A DNA stretch of 64,000 bases from assembly GCF_000970205.1 (NCBI RefSeq), contig NZ_CP009512.1:2976001-3040000 (forward strand). The letters run 5' to 3'. This stretch comes from Methanosarcina mazei S-6 (GTDB lineage Archaea; Halobacteriota; Methanosarcinia; Methanosarcinales; Methanosarcinaceae). This document shows, piece after piece, positions 19,068 to 27,122 of the stretch (position 1 is its first letter; each line of letters starts with the position of its first letter). Position numbers and translations under genes: made by a program. A model generated the notes under the pieces. It was not told the origin of the DNA. It was given only the letters and a program-made list of their open reading frames with translations, and searched no databases.

Positions 19068-19498
19068 AAAGAGAAAAATAAGTCGGAAATAAATAGCAGC
19101 AGCTTCCTGAACTATTATAAATTCGAACCAAGTTTCTATACATGATATATTAAATCGGTCAATTTAGGTCGGATTTTCGATTCGAGAACTTCTTAAATAC
19201 TCCTAAATTCGTAATTTTATGGAAAAAATTTACCTGCTACCCTAAATTACGAATTCAATCAAAAGTATTTGGCGAATTATAAATTAGAGAATTTGCGCGA
19301 AGCTTGAAAGGAGACTTTACATCTGATACTAAATTTTTGGTTTGAATACCTTTGTTTTAATCAGTTTCGCTGGTATACTATTATTGCCGATATAAATCCA
19401 TTTTTCGTTACAAATTTTATAAATTTAGAATATAAATAAAAAAATTTAAATTAGTTGTAAAGTTTTAGCATTAAATTACAAAATAATAAAGAGGTATT
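19068..19498. other. AT-rich intergenic region with a 12-bp inverted repeat
   Basis: No gene was found. A perfect 12-bp inverted repeat is present: AATTCGTAATTT (19206-19217) and AAATTACGAATT (19244-19255), separated by 26 nt, each arm preceded by CCTA. The last 100 bp are extremely AT-rich (TTTATAAATTTAGAATATAAATA) and probably hold the promoter of the following surface-protein gene. Confidence 0.6.
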
Positions 19499-20677
19499 AT
19501 GAAAACTAATGAAACCTCATATTCAATATTGCTGACATTAACAGTATTGATATTATTTTTAATTCTTGTATCATCTACGGCATCAGCAGCTGCCGGACAA
19601 AGAGTTTCACCTGAGCTCAATGAAACTAAGCTCACTACAAGCGGATCAGCGGGTTTTCCTGACATCTACGGCGACAGGATAGTGTATATGGATTGGCGCA
19701 ATAAAGCCGAGATCTCTGATATCTATGTGTACGATCTTTCTACAGGAAAGGAAATTAAGATTACTACCAGCGAATTAGCACTCAATCCCAAAATCTATGG
19801 TGATAGGGTAGTGTATTGTAATATGAGTGGTGAAATGAGTGGTATTTACCTGTATAATCTCTCCACTAATAATGAAACTCGAGTTTCTACCAGCGGAATG
19901 GGAATATACACCTCTATCTATGGAGATAGGATAGTTTATTTGAATGAACTAGCTGGAAATGATATCTACACCTATGATCTTTCTACAAAAAAGGAAACCC
20001 GAATAACTACCAATGGGTCAGCAGCAATTCCTTCCATTTACGGTGATAAAATAGTATACCACGATTGGCGCAATGGATTCCTCAAATACTCTGATATCTA
20101 CATGTATGATCTCTCCACTTCCACGGAAACTCGAATCACCAGCAGTGGATCAGCATTACTTCCTGCTATCTACGATGACAGGATAGTGTATTATGACCAG
20201 AGTAATGGAAAATACGATATTTACATGTACGATCTCTCTACAAATAAAGAAACTAAAATTACCAACAATGAAACTGCAAATGGAACTCATCCCCTGTATG
20301 GTACTCTTGCCATGTATGGTGACAGGATAATATGGCTGGAGCGGTCATCAGTTGAGGATTTGCAGCCCGGTGAAGACCTGTATTTTAATATCCATATTTA
20401 CGATCTCTCGACTTCCAGTGGAGTCCGGATCTCCACCAGTAGAGATCTTATTAATTATCTTGATATCTACGATAACAGGATAGTATGGAGTAGCGATAAT
20501 CGGACTGACATTAGCAATTCAACAGTTGATATCTATATGTGCACCATTTCAGAAGAGGATAAGGGATCGAATGACAAACGGCAATCCCGGATGGAAAAAA
20601 ATAAAAGTATGCCTGGGTTTGACATTGTTGGTTGTATTACCTGTCTCTTTGGAGTATTCATGTACAGGAGAAAATAG
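19499..20677 (+). CDS. Secreted beta-propeller-type surface protein with PGF-CTERM tail
   Basis: A 392-residue exported protein. It has an N-terminal signal peptide (hydrophobic core about residues 9-27, then SSTASAAAG). Next come about seven repeats of roughly 45 residues built on IYGDRIVY...DIYxYDLSTxKExxITT, a TolB/beta-propeller-like pattern. The C-terminal anchor is MPGFDIVGCITCLFGVFMYRRK, where a PGF motif, hydrophobic span and basic end match the archaeosortase-processed PGF-CTERM signal. It is therefore probably cell-surface attached. The ATG is preceded by AAAGAGGT. The ligand or role is unknown. Codon use looks more AT-rich than neighbouring housekeeping genes, which suggests recent acquisition or rapid evolution. 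Confidence 0.85.
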   Translation: MKTNETSYSILLTLTVLILFLILVSSTASAAAGQRVSPELNETKLTTSGSAGFPDIYGDRIVYMDWRNKAEISDIYVYDLSTGKEIKITTSELALNPKIYGDRVVYCNMSGEMSGIYLYNLSTNNETRVSTSGMGIYTSIYGDRIVYLNELAGNDIYTYDLSTKKETRITTNGSAAIPSIYGDKIVYHDWRNGFLKYSDIYMYDLSTSTETRITSSGSALLPAIYDDRIVYYDQSNGKYDIYMYDLSTNKETKITNNETANGTHPLYGTLAMYGDRIIWLERSSVEDLQPGEDLYFNIHIYDLSTSSGVRISTSRDLINYLDIYDNRIVWSSDNRTDISNSTVDIYMCTISEEDKGSNDKRQSRMEKNKSMPGFDIVGCITCLFGVFMYRRK

Positions 20678-20909
20678 AGATAAAGTAAATTATAGGCAGG
20701 TAGCGAGATTGTTAAGTCTATCAAAAAAGGCTTTAATTTTGAGAACCAAGTAAAAAACAGAAAACGACTTCTCATCTTACTACTACCTATTTTATCTGCA
20801 TATCTTAAACAGAGAATAGAAGGCAAAGTTCATTATTGGAAAAGACGTTGTACAATGATACCCCTCTTTTCAGGTTCACAAACATTTGGTTCACAAACAT
20901 TTACTATTC

Positions 20910-20991
20910 GCCTGCATGTTCCCGATTATTGTAATCATCCTTTGGGGTCTCAGCTGCGGCTTCAAGTGTAATTTTCGGCGGGCTGGTGTGA
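20910..20991 (+). pseudogene. Decayed copy of the tadC 3' end
   Basis: These 82 bases align with the last 81 bases of tadC (18987-19067), with one single-base insertion and scattered substitutions. After the shift the frame reads VSAAASSVIFGGLV-stop, against VSAAASRVIFEGLV-stop in the intact gene. There is no start codon or complete domain, so it is a remnant. A 15-bp direct repeat (TTCACAAACATTTGG and its echo) lies just upstream, around 20876-20903. Confidence 0.75.
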
Positions 20992-21077
20992 GATAGAACA
21001 GCCTGCTGAAAATAAAAAAGATAAGGGAATTAATTCCCTGTCTGTTTTTTATATCAAACCTATATTCAGACTTCTTT

Positions 21078-23381
21078 TTACTTTCTTCTATACAGGAACA
21101 CTGCGAGCAGACCGGCTAACCCATAAATAGCTACAAATCCGGGGGTGTTCACACTTTCTTTCTGGACAGTTCCCGATTCTGGTTCATCCTCTATATTCTC
21201 AGCATCAGCTAACGCTGCCTCGGATCCAAAATTTGATCCTGTTTCAGTTCCCTTATCAATGTCTGCTGCTTTCGCCGTAATAGCAAATGAAGAAAATCCA
21301 GGAGTTTCGGCGGTGAAATACAGGAACTCATCATCCTCTTCAGATAGAGACACTGGCAGCTGTTCCCATTTTTTATCCCTGTATGTGTTAAGGGTGATGG
21401 AAGCCTGATCCATATCTTTCTCCTGTACCCAGGACTTTTCAACTTTAAAGCAGACTTCAGAGTTTTCGATATTCTTTGGAGTTGCATATCCGCTGTTGCC
21501 TACCCAGACATTGAAAGACTTATAGACTTCTCCTTCAGGAAGTTCGGAAACAAGTGCAGATCTTCCCTTTAATTCCTCGGCAATAGTTGTGGTCTTACCT
21601 GCAGTCTTTTTTGCGTCAAAGCTCGCGTAAACAACACATGTTGCCTTCTTTGTAAAGTCAAACTTAACTTCTTTTCCGTTTGTGATAAAGACCTGGCAAA
21701 GTTCTTTCACTTTAACGTTCTTTGCAGGTTCCGGGGAACCTCCTCCACCACCGCTGCTGCCGCTGCTGCCTCTCTTACTGCTTCCTCCACTGCCTGAGCT
21801 GCTATCGTCTCTGGAACCGTCCAGTACGGTTATCGTATCAATTTTATAGGAGAGCCCGTTCGGATTGGTTATGGTCAGGTTAACAAAATACGTACCTGGA
21901 GATTTATAAACGTAAACAGGGGCCAGGCCATCAGAATCAATCACCCCGTCGTTATTGAAGTCCCATGTTCTTGATGCCGCATTCTGGGAAGAGTCATTAA
22001 ACTGTACCGCAAGAGGTGCATAACCCTCAGTTACATTGCAGCTGAAGTCTGCGATGGGAACTCCAGGAACCACAACATCCGAATCTGTAACGACTATGTA
22101 ATTTGTTTTTACCACTGTACTGTTGCCTGCACTATTTTCTACAATCAGACCGACCGTATAAGTGCCAGGATCCGTAAATGTGTGCGTTGCGTTCATTGCA
22201 TGTTTTGAATTTATGCCGTCGCCAAAGTCCCAGAGCCAGGAAGCTGAAGATCCTCCGGTACCACTTGCAGTAAATAACACAACCAGAGGTGCAGTTCCGG
22301 AAGTTACGTTGGCTGTGAAGTCGAAAACAGGCAATACCGGGTTGTACACGGCTGTGAGTGGCAGGTAGTCGTAGTTCTTTTTAGAAATTGCATAAGCTGA
22401 ATCTGCAATACCATCTCTATTTGCATCAACAGCAGTCTGAGAGAACCCTGTTCCATCCGGCTTTGCCCAGTAATTGCCTCCCATATATGGGCCACCAATT
22501 ATGTTTGTACCCTCAGTGCGTGAACTGTTCCAGACATATGTCTCTTCAAACTCTCCAAATTTCACATTCACTGTGTTGTTGAAATAATTGTTATAGGCTC
22601 CTTTTGATTCTATAGAACCGGTAACTTTAAGCCCACAGTCTGAACAGTAGGTGATTTTATTTCCAGTTAAATTTGCACCACCGGTTTCCCCAGCCAATAC
22701 CCCTACACCACAATTTGTGATTTCGTTGTTTTCGAGATCATAAGATAAGCCAGAAACATGTATTCCGACATCACAGTTTCTTATTTTGTTACCACTAATA
22801 GGCGGTACATTTCTTTCATCGTAAACATAGATTCCTGTTGAGCAATTAGAAACTTCATTATTTGTTATTTCATTGTAATCCCCACAACAGGCTACATCTA
22901 TACCATATCCTGAAATTATGTTTCCAGATATAGTAACAGCAGAACTTTCAGATTGTACAACAACACCACCATCTTCAATAATGTTGTTTGTTATGTGAGT
23001 AGGATTGTTAATTTGGTACTCAGAACTTCTATCAGAAGCCCAAATATTTGCAATCACATTTCCGCGTATATTAAAGCCAGTTAGTGTTGTACCAACATTG
23101 CTTAGAATGATAGTTGCCACAGTGCTGTCTTTTGGCCCAATAAACACGTTATTTGTTTCTGGTTTAATTGTTAGCCTTTCTTTTGAAACGTTTATGTTTT
23201 CAACATACGTTCCGGGTTTTATTAAAATTACATCTCCAGCTTCTGCAACATCTACAGCTTCCTGTATCGTAGAAATTTGTCCACTTCCACTGCCCACTAT
23301 AATATCTCTTGCCGATACTGTGGACGGTATTCCTATCAGGAATACTAAAGTAAAAACTATAAGTAGAGTTTTACCCTTCAC
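21078..23381 (-). CDS. Surface protein: beta-helix, two PKD domains, PGF-pre-PGF, PGF-CTERM
   Basis: A 767-residue exported protein. Order: signal peptide (1-24, ending TVSARD); NosD/CASH-like right-handed beta-helix with many N/G-rich turns (about 30-330); PKD domain 1 (about 350-430, with ASWLWDFGDG); PKD domain 2 (about 440-520, with ASRTWDFNNDG). Then come a Ser/Gly linker (about 522-550), a PGF-pre-PGF domain (about 555-700, containing the ETPGFSSFAI motif) and a PGF-CTERM anchor TPGFVAIYGLAGLLAVFLYRRK. The domain set is typical of Methanosarcina surface-layer-associated adhesins. The start has a strong GGGGGAGAT ribosome-binding site. It is convergent with the propeller protein, and both should be archaeosortase A substrates. 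The beta-helix ligand is unknown. Confidence 0.92.
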   Translation of the reverse strand: MKGKTLLIVFTLVFLIGIPSTVSARDIIVGSGSGQISTIQEAVDVAEAGDVILIKPGTYVENINVSKERLTIKPETNNVFIGPKDSTVATIILSNVGTTLTGFNIRGNVIANIWASDRSSEYQINNPTHITNNIIEDGGVVVQSESSAVTISGNIISGYGIDVACCGDYNEITNNEVSNCSTGIYVYDERNVPPISGNKIRNCDVGIHVSGLSYDLENNEITNCGVGVLAGETGGANLTGNKITYCSDCGLKVTGSIESKGAYNNYFNNTVNVKFGEFEETYVWNSSRTEGTNIIGGPYMGGNYWAKPDGTGFSQTAVDANRDGIADSAYAISKKNYDYLPLTAVYNPVLPVFDFTANVTSGTAPLVVLFTASGTGGSSASWLWDFGDGINSKHAMNATHTFTDPGTYTVGLIVENSAGNSTVVKTNYIVVTDSDVVVPGVPIADFSCNVTEGYAPLAVQFNDSSQNAASRTWDFNNDGVIDSDGLAPVYVYKSPGTYFVNLTITNPNGLSYKIDTITVLDGSRDDSSSGSGGSSKRGSSGSSGGGGGSPEPAKNVKVKELCQVFITNGKEVKFDFTKKATCVVYASFDAKKTAGKTTTIAEELKGRSALVSELPEGEVYKSFNVWVGNSGYATPKNIENSEVCFKVEKSWVQEKDMDQASITLNTYRDKKWEQLPVSLSEEDDEFLYFTAETPGFSSFAITAKAADIDKGTETGSNFGSEAALADAENIEDEPESGTVQKESVNTPGFVAIYGLAGLLAVFLYRRK

Positions 23382-23576
23382 TTTATCTCCCCCACATAGA
23401 TTTTATTTTTCAAAGCTAAAATTAAAATAGTACATCCCGTACTATCGACGCTATTAGACCCACAATATTAAATTATTTTGAGTTAATATATTTATATTTC
23501 TTTAAATGTAAATTATATATGATTAATTACACATTCTATAAATAACTAGACTATCCCCTCAATATATAATTCTACA

Positions 23577-23601
23577 AGCAAAATTTCTTCTGAATTTTGC
23601 T
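23577..23601. other. Perfect 9-bp hairpin in long intergenic region
   Basis: AGCAAAATT (23577-23585) and AATTTTGCT (23593-23601) pair perfectly around a 7-nt loop. It lies in the 730-bp gap between the surface protein gene and the PHP hydrolase gene; its role is not evident. Confidence 0.5.
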
Positions 23602-23771
23602 ACTTACTCGTTTTGATTCAAAACTAAAATAGTTGAAAAAAAGACTATTTATGGTATTCGAGTGGTGCAGCAGGAACCGGCTTATAAACAAAAATCAAAG
23701 ATTTTTAAAAATTCTGTTGAAATTTAAATGCTATACAAATTTAAGGCGATAAATCAAAATGGAATTTACTC

Positions 23772-23942
23772 TTGTCCTATAAGAGAGTCTGGTTTGCAGG
23801 GGTTACCCTGCATCTCGCAGTAAAAGGGCAGTTTCCAGCCCATGGACATGTATTTGCTGCGATATTCCTGAGCTTTATCATAGGAGACCTGATAGCCATA
23901 CCCTTCGGCTACTTATCTGGAAAAAATGCGGCGAATAATTGA
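23772..23942 (+). CDS. Possible 56-aa small membrane protein or gene fragment
   Basis: An open frame from a TTG (23772) to TGA (23942), reading VWFAGVTLHLAVKGQFPAHG, then a hydrophobic stretch FAAIFLSFIIGDLIAIPFGY and a short polar end. The composition looks protein-like: a clear membrane span, high-quality codons and G+C above the flanking DNA. There is no ATG or convincing ribosome-binding site, and a stop lies just upstream, so it may be the surviving 3' part of a larger gene. I do not recognise the family. Confidence 0.4.
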   Translation: MSYKRVWFAGVTLHLAVKGQFPAHGHVFAAIFLSFIIGDLIAIPFGYLSGKNAANN

Positions 23943-24107
23943 AAGTTTCGGCTTTTGTAAAGAGATTTTTGAATTGTAACATCTTATATTTTTTCAACCT
24001 GACATAGACGGATCAGTAGTTATTATTTCTACCCATAACGCTTTAATTTTTAAGTCCATCACAGCTTAAACTATCTTTGCTATATAGCTTAAACTATCTC
24101 TGCTATC

Positions 24108-24755
24108 TCAAACTATCTCCGCTACCTTCTTTTTCGAAGCCTTAAAAGCTTCCTTTGCCCTTGACTCAGTAAGGCCGGCCCCCATTGCAATTTTCAGAGC
24201 TGTTTCGTCAGTTATCAGGTTCTCAGGGGCATGAGTATCCGTATTCACGACAAGCGTTGCCCCGAATTCGACAGCAAGCCTTGCAACATGCCCGTTTGTC
24301 CTGTTGTGACCGTTCCTTGCAGTGATTTCAAGAAATACATTATTTTCTGCCGCAGTCCTGACATCTTCCTCAGAGATCAGGCCCGGGTGAGCCAGAATGT
24401 CCACATATTCACAGGCGACTGATGCCGCATTTGTACCTTGAGCTACAGGCTCTGAAATTGTTTCCCCGTGCACGACCACGATTTCTGCTCCCAGCTCTTT
24501 TGCCTTCTTTGCCATGGGAGCAATCTTTCTTGGAGGGACGTGCGTCAGCTCAACTCCGGAAAGGACGCGGATATCCCATTCTTCCTCCAGGTATTTTGCT
24601 TTTTTTGCAGCATCAAGAAGCTGTTCAAGGTTTGTATAGTCTGCGTGGTCCGTAAGTGCGATAGCCTCGTAACCGTGAATAACAGCCCGCCTGACGAGTT
24701 CGCTGGGGAGCAGTTCCCCATCACTGAAAATAGTGTGAGTGTGAAGGTCAATCAC
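24108..24755 (-). CDS. PHP-domain metal-dependent phosphoesterase
   Basis: A 215-residue PHP-domain protein related to histidinol-phosphate phosphatase and PHP hydrolases. Metal ligands are visible in order: HTHTIFSDGE at the N-terminus, TDHADY near residue 38, a Glu in SGVELTH, HGET, DILAHPG near residue 137, and NTDTHAPE near residue 190. It probably hydrolyses a phosphate ester; whether it serves histidine synthesis or another pathway cannot be told. The start is a GTG at 24755, preceded by GGTGATCTCAG, a good match to the archaeal ribosome-binding site. It is downstream of rlmE on the same strand with a 153-bp gap. Confidence 0.88.
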   Translation of the reverse strand: MIDLHTHTIFSDGELLPSELVRRAVIHGYEAIALTDHADYTNLEQLLDAAKKAKYLEEEWDIRVLSGVELTHVPPRKIAPMAKKAKELGAEIVVVHGETISEPVAQGTNAASVACEYVDILAHPGLISEEDVRTAAENNVFLEITARNGHNRTNGHVARLAVEFGATLVVNTDTHAPENLITDETALKIAMGAGLTESRAKEAFKASKKKVAEIV

Positions 24756-24908
24756 CTGAGATCACCGTGTTTGAAAAAAACTTAAACTTTTTTCACTGCC
24801 ATATAGATTTTCCCTTACAGATATATACTTTCCTCATGAGGTATGGTTCTGGCACAATAATACTTACTAAAACCATAAGAGCCTGTCCCATATCCTTACA
24901 TCCTGAGG

Positions 24909-25715
24909 TTAGTCAGATTTTTCACGGTTTTCGGTTTCAGAGCTTTCAAGCCTTTCTTCTACATCGGCAAATGCAAAGTTAGGTTTTACGTCCGAGATTT
25001 TTATGCGTACCTTTTCTCCGACTTCAACTTCCTTTACAAAGACCACAAAGCCCTCAATAAGTACAGCCCCGTCTCCACTTGAGCCAAGCTTCTCGATATC
25101 CACCACGAATTTGTCTCCTTTCCTGAGGGGAGCTGTAAGGAATTTCTTTCCGATAATATAAATCTCCGCACTCTGCGACCTTGACGCCTGAGGGGAGTAA
25201 GCCTTGACGCGGACAAAATTGTTTCTTACTTCGTCAAGGTAATCGTTGAACATATCTCCCTGGAAGACCTTAACAGCAAAGTTTCCTTTTGGTTTCAGGA
25301 TCTTCTTTGCACATTCAAGAGCTGAAGTTGCAAGCTCAATTGACCGTGCATGGTCATATGACCAGTTACCTGACAGGTTCGGGGCTGCATCACAGAGCAC
25401 CACATCTGCCCCTTTTTCTCCCACGATTTTAATGATTTTCTTTATTGTGGATTCTGCATTTATGTCGCCCTGGATGGTCTCGACTCCTTCGATAGGGTCT
25501 ATCCTCTGCAGGTCAACACCGAGGACCTTCCCTCCGGAAAGCTGTTTTGCGACCTGAAGCCACCCTCCCGGAGCTGCACCTAAATCCACAACCGAGTCCC
25601 CCCGCTTGATAACATTATGTTTCTCATTGATCTGCTTGAGCTTGAAGGAAGCCCTGGACCGGTAACCTTCCTCTTTTGCCTGATGATAATAATAATCTCT
25701 TCTATCTCTTGCCAT
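24909..25715 (-). CDS. rlmE: 23S rRNA 2'-O-methyltransferase RlmE/FtsJ with TRAM domain
   Basis: Methylates the ribose of the conserved uridine in the ribosomal A-loop, using SAM. The 268-residue protein starts MARDRRDYYYHQAKEEGYRSR. The SAM motif VVDLGAAPGGW is near residue 43, and the K-D-K-E catalytic set is visible in ASFKLKQ, CDAAPNLSG, NFAVKVFQG and SAEIYIIGKKF. The C-terminal 70 residues form a TRAM-like beta-barrel (VGEKVRIKISDVKPNFAFADV), as usual in archaeal FtsJ, followed by an acidic tail. The ATG has GGAAGGTAAGC upstream. Confidence 0.94.
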   Translation of the reverse strand: MARDRRDYYYHQAKEEGYRSRASFKLKQINEKHNVIKRGDSVVDLGAAPGGWLQVAKQLSGGKVLGVDLQRIDPIEGVETIQGDINAESTIKKIIKIVGEKGADVVLCDAAPNLSGNWSYDHARSIELATSALECAKKILKPKGNFAVKVFQGDMFNDYLDEVRNNFVRVKAYSPQASRSQSAEIYIIGKKFLTAPLRKGDKFVVDIEKLGSSGDGAVLIEGFVVFVKEVEVGEKVRIKISDVKPNFAFADVEERLESSETENREKSD

Positions 25716-25772
25716 TGCTTACCTTCCCTGCACTGAAAGCTCATATAGCTTGCGCAGAAATCGTTTTGTCAA

Positions 25773-26606
25773 TTATTCACTTAATCTTTTATTAATAATA
25801 CCTGAATCTTTTTTGTTAATAGTACCGGAATCCTTTTTGTTAATAGTATCGGAATCCTTTTTGTCAATGATCCCTGAATCTTTATACTCAAATAACAGGT
25901 TCTTATTCTCATTTTCGTCCGCACTGAACAAAATTACAGAGCAAATTAGCACAATTACAGCAATCCACACTGCTTTAACGCCAATAACCGATGTAAGTAA
26001 CCCTCCCGAGATAGCTCCTGCCAGGAACGAGAGGTTAATCGTAGAGAACCGGAAGGCTTGCAAAGCCGATTCACTGTCTTTTTTTGTGACAGCAGTATAA
26101 ACTTCCTGTGTAGCTGACCTTAAGTTTCCGGTAATCATAGTTGTGTTATACGTGGAACCGGCAAGTTTACGGAATGAAGAAACCTGGACTGCTGAGACAA
26201 ATGAGATTGCAACAGTCACAATGATGTTCGGGCTTGTATAGGGTATAAAACCTATGATAAAGAGGACTGCAATTTCAAGAATTAAAACTGCCTTTCCGGC
26301 ATCCTGTACGAACAGGCGCATTGAAGGTTTTTTAATTATCTCGGCAGTTATTACTCCGAGAATGAATGCCAGAACAGGAACTGCATGAAGCATTGCTCTT
26401 CCCCATTCTCCTGTTGCAGCTTCTATGCCCATAAGCACGACGTTTCCGGTCTGGGCATTGGCGAAAACACCGCCTCTCCCCACAAATGTATAAGCGTCCA
26501 GGAATCCTCCCACAATTGCAAGGAGTATTCCAAGCTCTACAGATTCTGGGGTAAAACTATGTAAACGTGTTTTTCTTTCATTTTTTAATGTTTGAATTTT
26601 TTTCAT
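25773..26606 (-). CDS. DUF1275 (YoaK-family) membrane protein with repetitive tail
   Basis: A polytopic membrane protein of about 277 residues. The DUF1275 pattern is clear: ILLAIVGGFLDAYTFVGRGG at the start, then ANAQTGNVVLMG, a long hydrophobic core of about six spans, and STYNTTMITGNLRSATQE. The function of the family is unknown. The tail after about residue 235 is unusual: four copies of an 8-residue unit INKKDSGT. The frame extends to 26648, but the AGGGAGGT ribosome-binding-like sequence lies inside that extension. I therefore placed the start at the ATG at 26606 (MKKIQTL), although the spacing of about 25 nt is long. Confidence 0.85.
   Translation of the reverse strand: MKKIQTLKNERKTRLHSFTPESVELGILLAIVGGFLDAYTFVGRGGVFANAQTGNVVLMGIEAATGEWGRAMLHAVPVLAFILGVITAEIIKKPSMRLFVQDAGKAVLILEIAVLFIIGFIPYTSPNIIVTVAISFVSAVQVSSFRKLAGSTYNTTMITGNLRSATQEVYTAVTKKDSESALQAFRFSTINLSFLAGAISGGLLTSVIGVKAVWIAVIVLICSVILFSADENENKNLLFEYKDSGIIDKKDSDTINKKDSGTINKKDSGIINKRLSE
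25789..25884. repeat. 24-bp in-frame tandem repeat, 4 copies
   Basis: Four consecutive 24-bp units at the 3' end of the DUF1275 gene. On the coding strand each encodes a variant of INKKDSGT; the middle two units are nearly identical. The unit keeps the reading frame. Confidence 0.92.
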
Positions 26607-26648
26607 TATGAATTCAAAATTCCTGTATAATACCTCCCTAAAAACCAC

Positions 26649-27122
26649 ATTAATATAGCTCTATATTATAAAAAGATACCTGATGAATTCTTTTTCGATG
26701 AGGGAGCTTTTCTCTGGCGTTTTTGGGAACTTTAGAGTAGTTACAGCTTCGCAGGGAAAAAACGTAAGCATACGCAAGTTAAATGCGTGTATGTACGAAC
26801 ATATGCAAGTATAATGAGTTCGAAAACAGAGTCAAAAAGAGAAACAAAACAAGATTCATCCTCTGTAATTAAGGAGGTTTTTTAAATATTATTGTCAGGT
26901 GTGGAGCAGAATAAGTCCCTTATTGGTTTACAGGATTGCCGTAATTATAATTGGCGAAAGTGTAATTGGCGAAAGTGTAATTGGCGAAAGTGTAATTGGC
27001 GTAATTATAATATTCAATAATAGATGTGAACTTCTCTGCTTCCATATTTTTCAGCTTTTTACATATGTTTATCAGAATCTACAGCAAATTTTTCAGTATT
27101 TTACAGTAAATATCTCCCAGTT
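26649..27122. repeat. Intergenic region with 15-bp tandem repeat (26949-26993)
   Basis: This 474-bp gap holds three perfect copies of AATTGGCGAAAGTGT at 26949-26993 and a fourth, partial copy. The array is flanked on both sides by GTAATTATAAT. Near 26763-26797 there is an imperfect inverted repeat (arms CGTAAGCATACGCA and TGCGTGTATGTACG). The gap lies between two reverse-strand genes. The forward open frame crossing the repeat is a shadow of the gene at 27123-28166. Confidence 0.85.
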
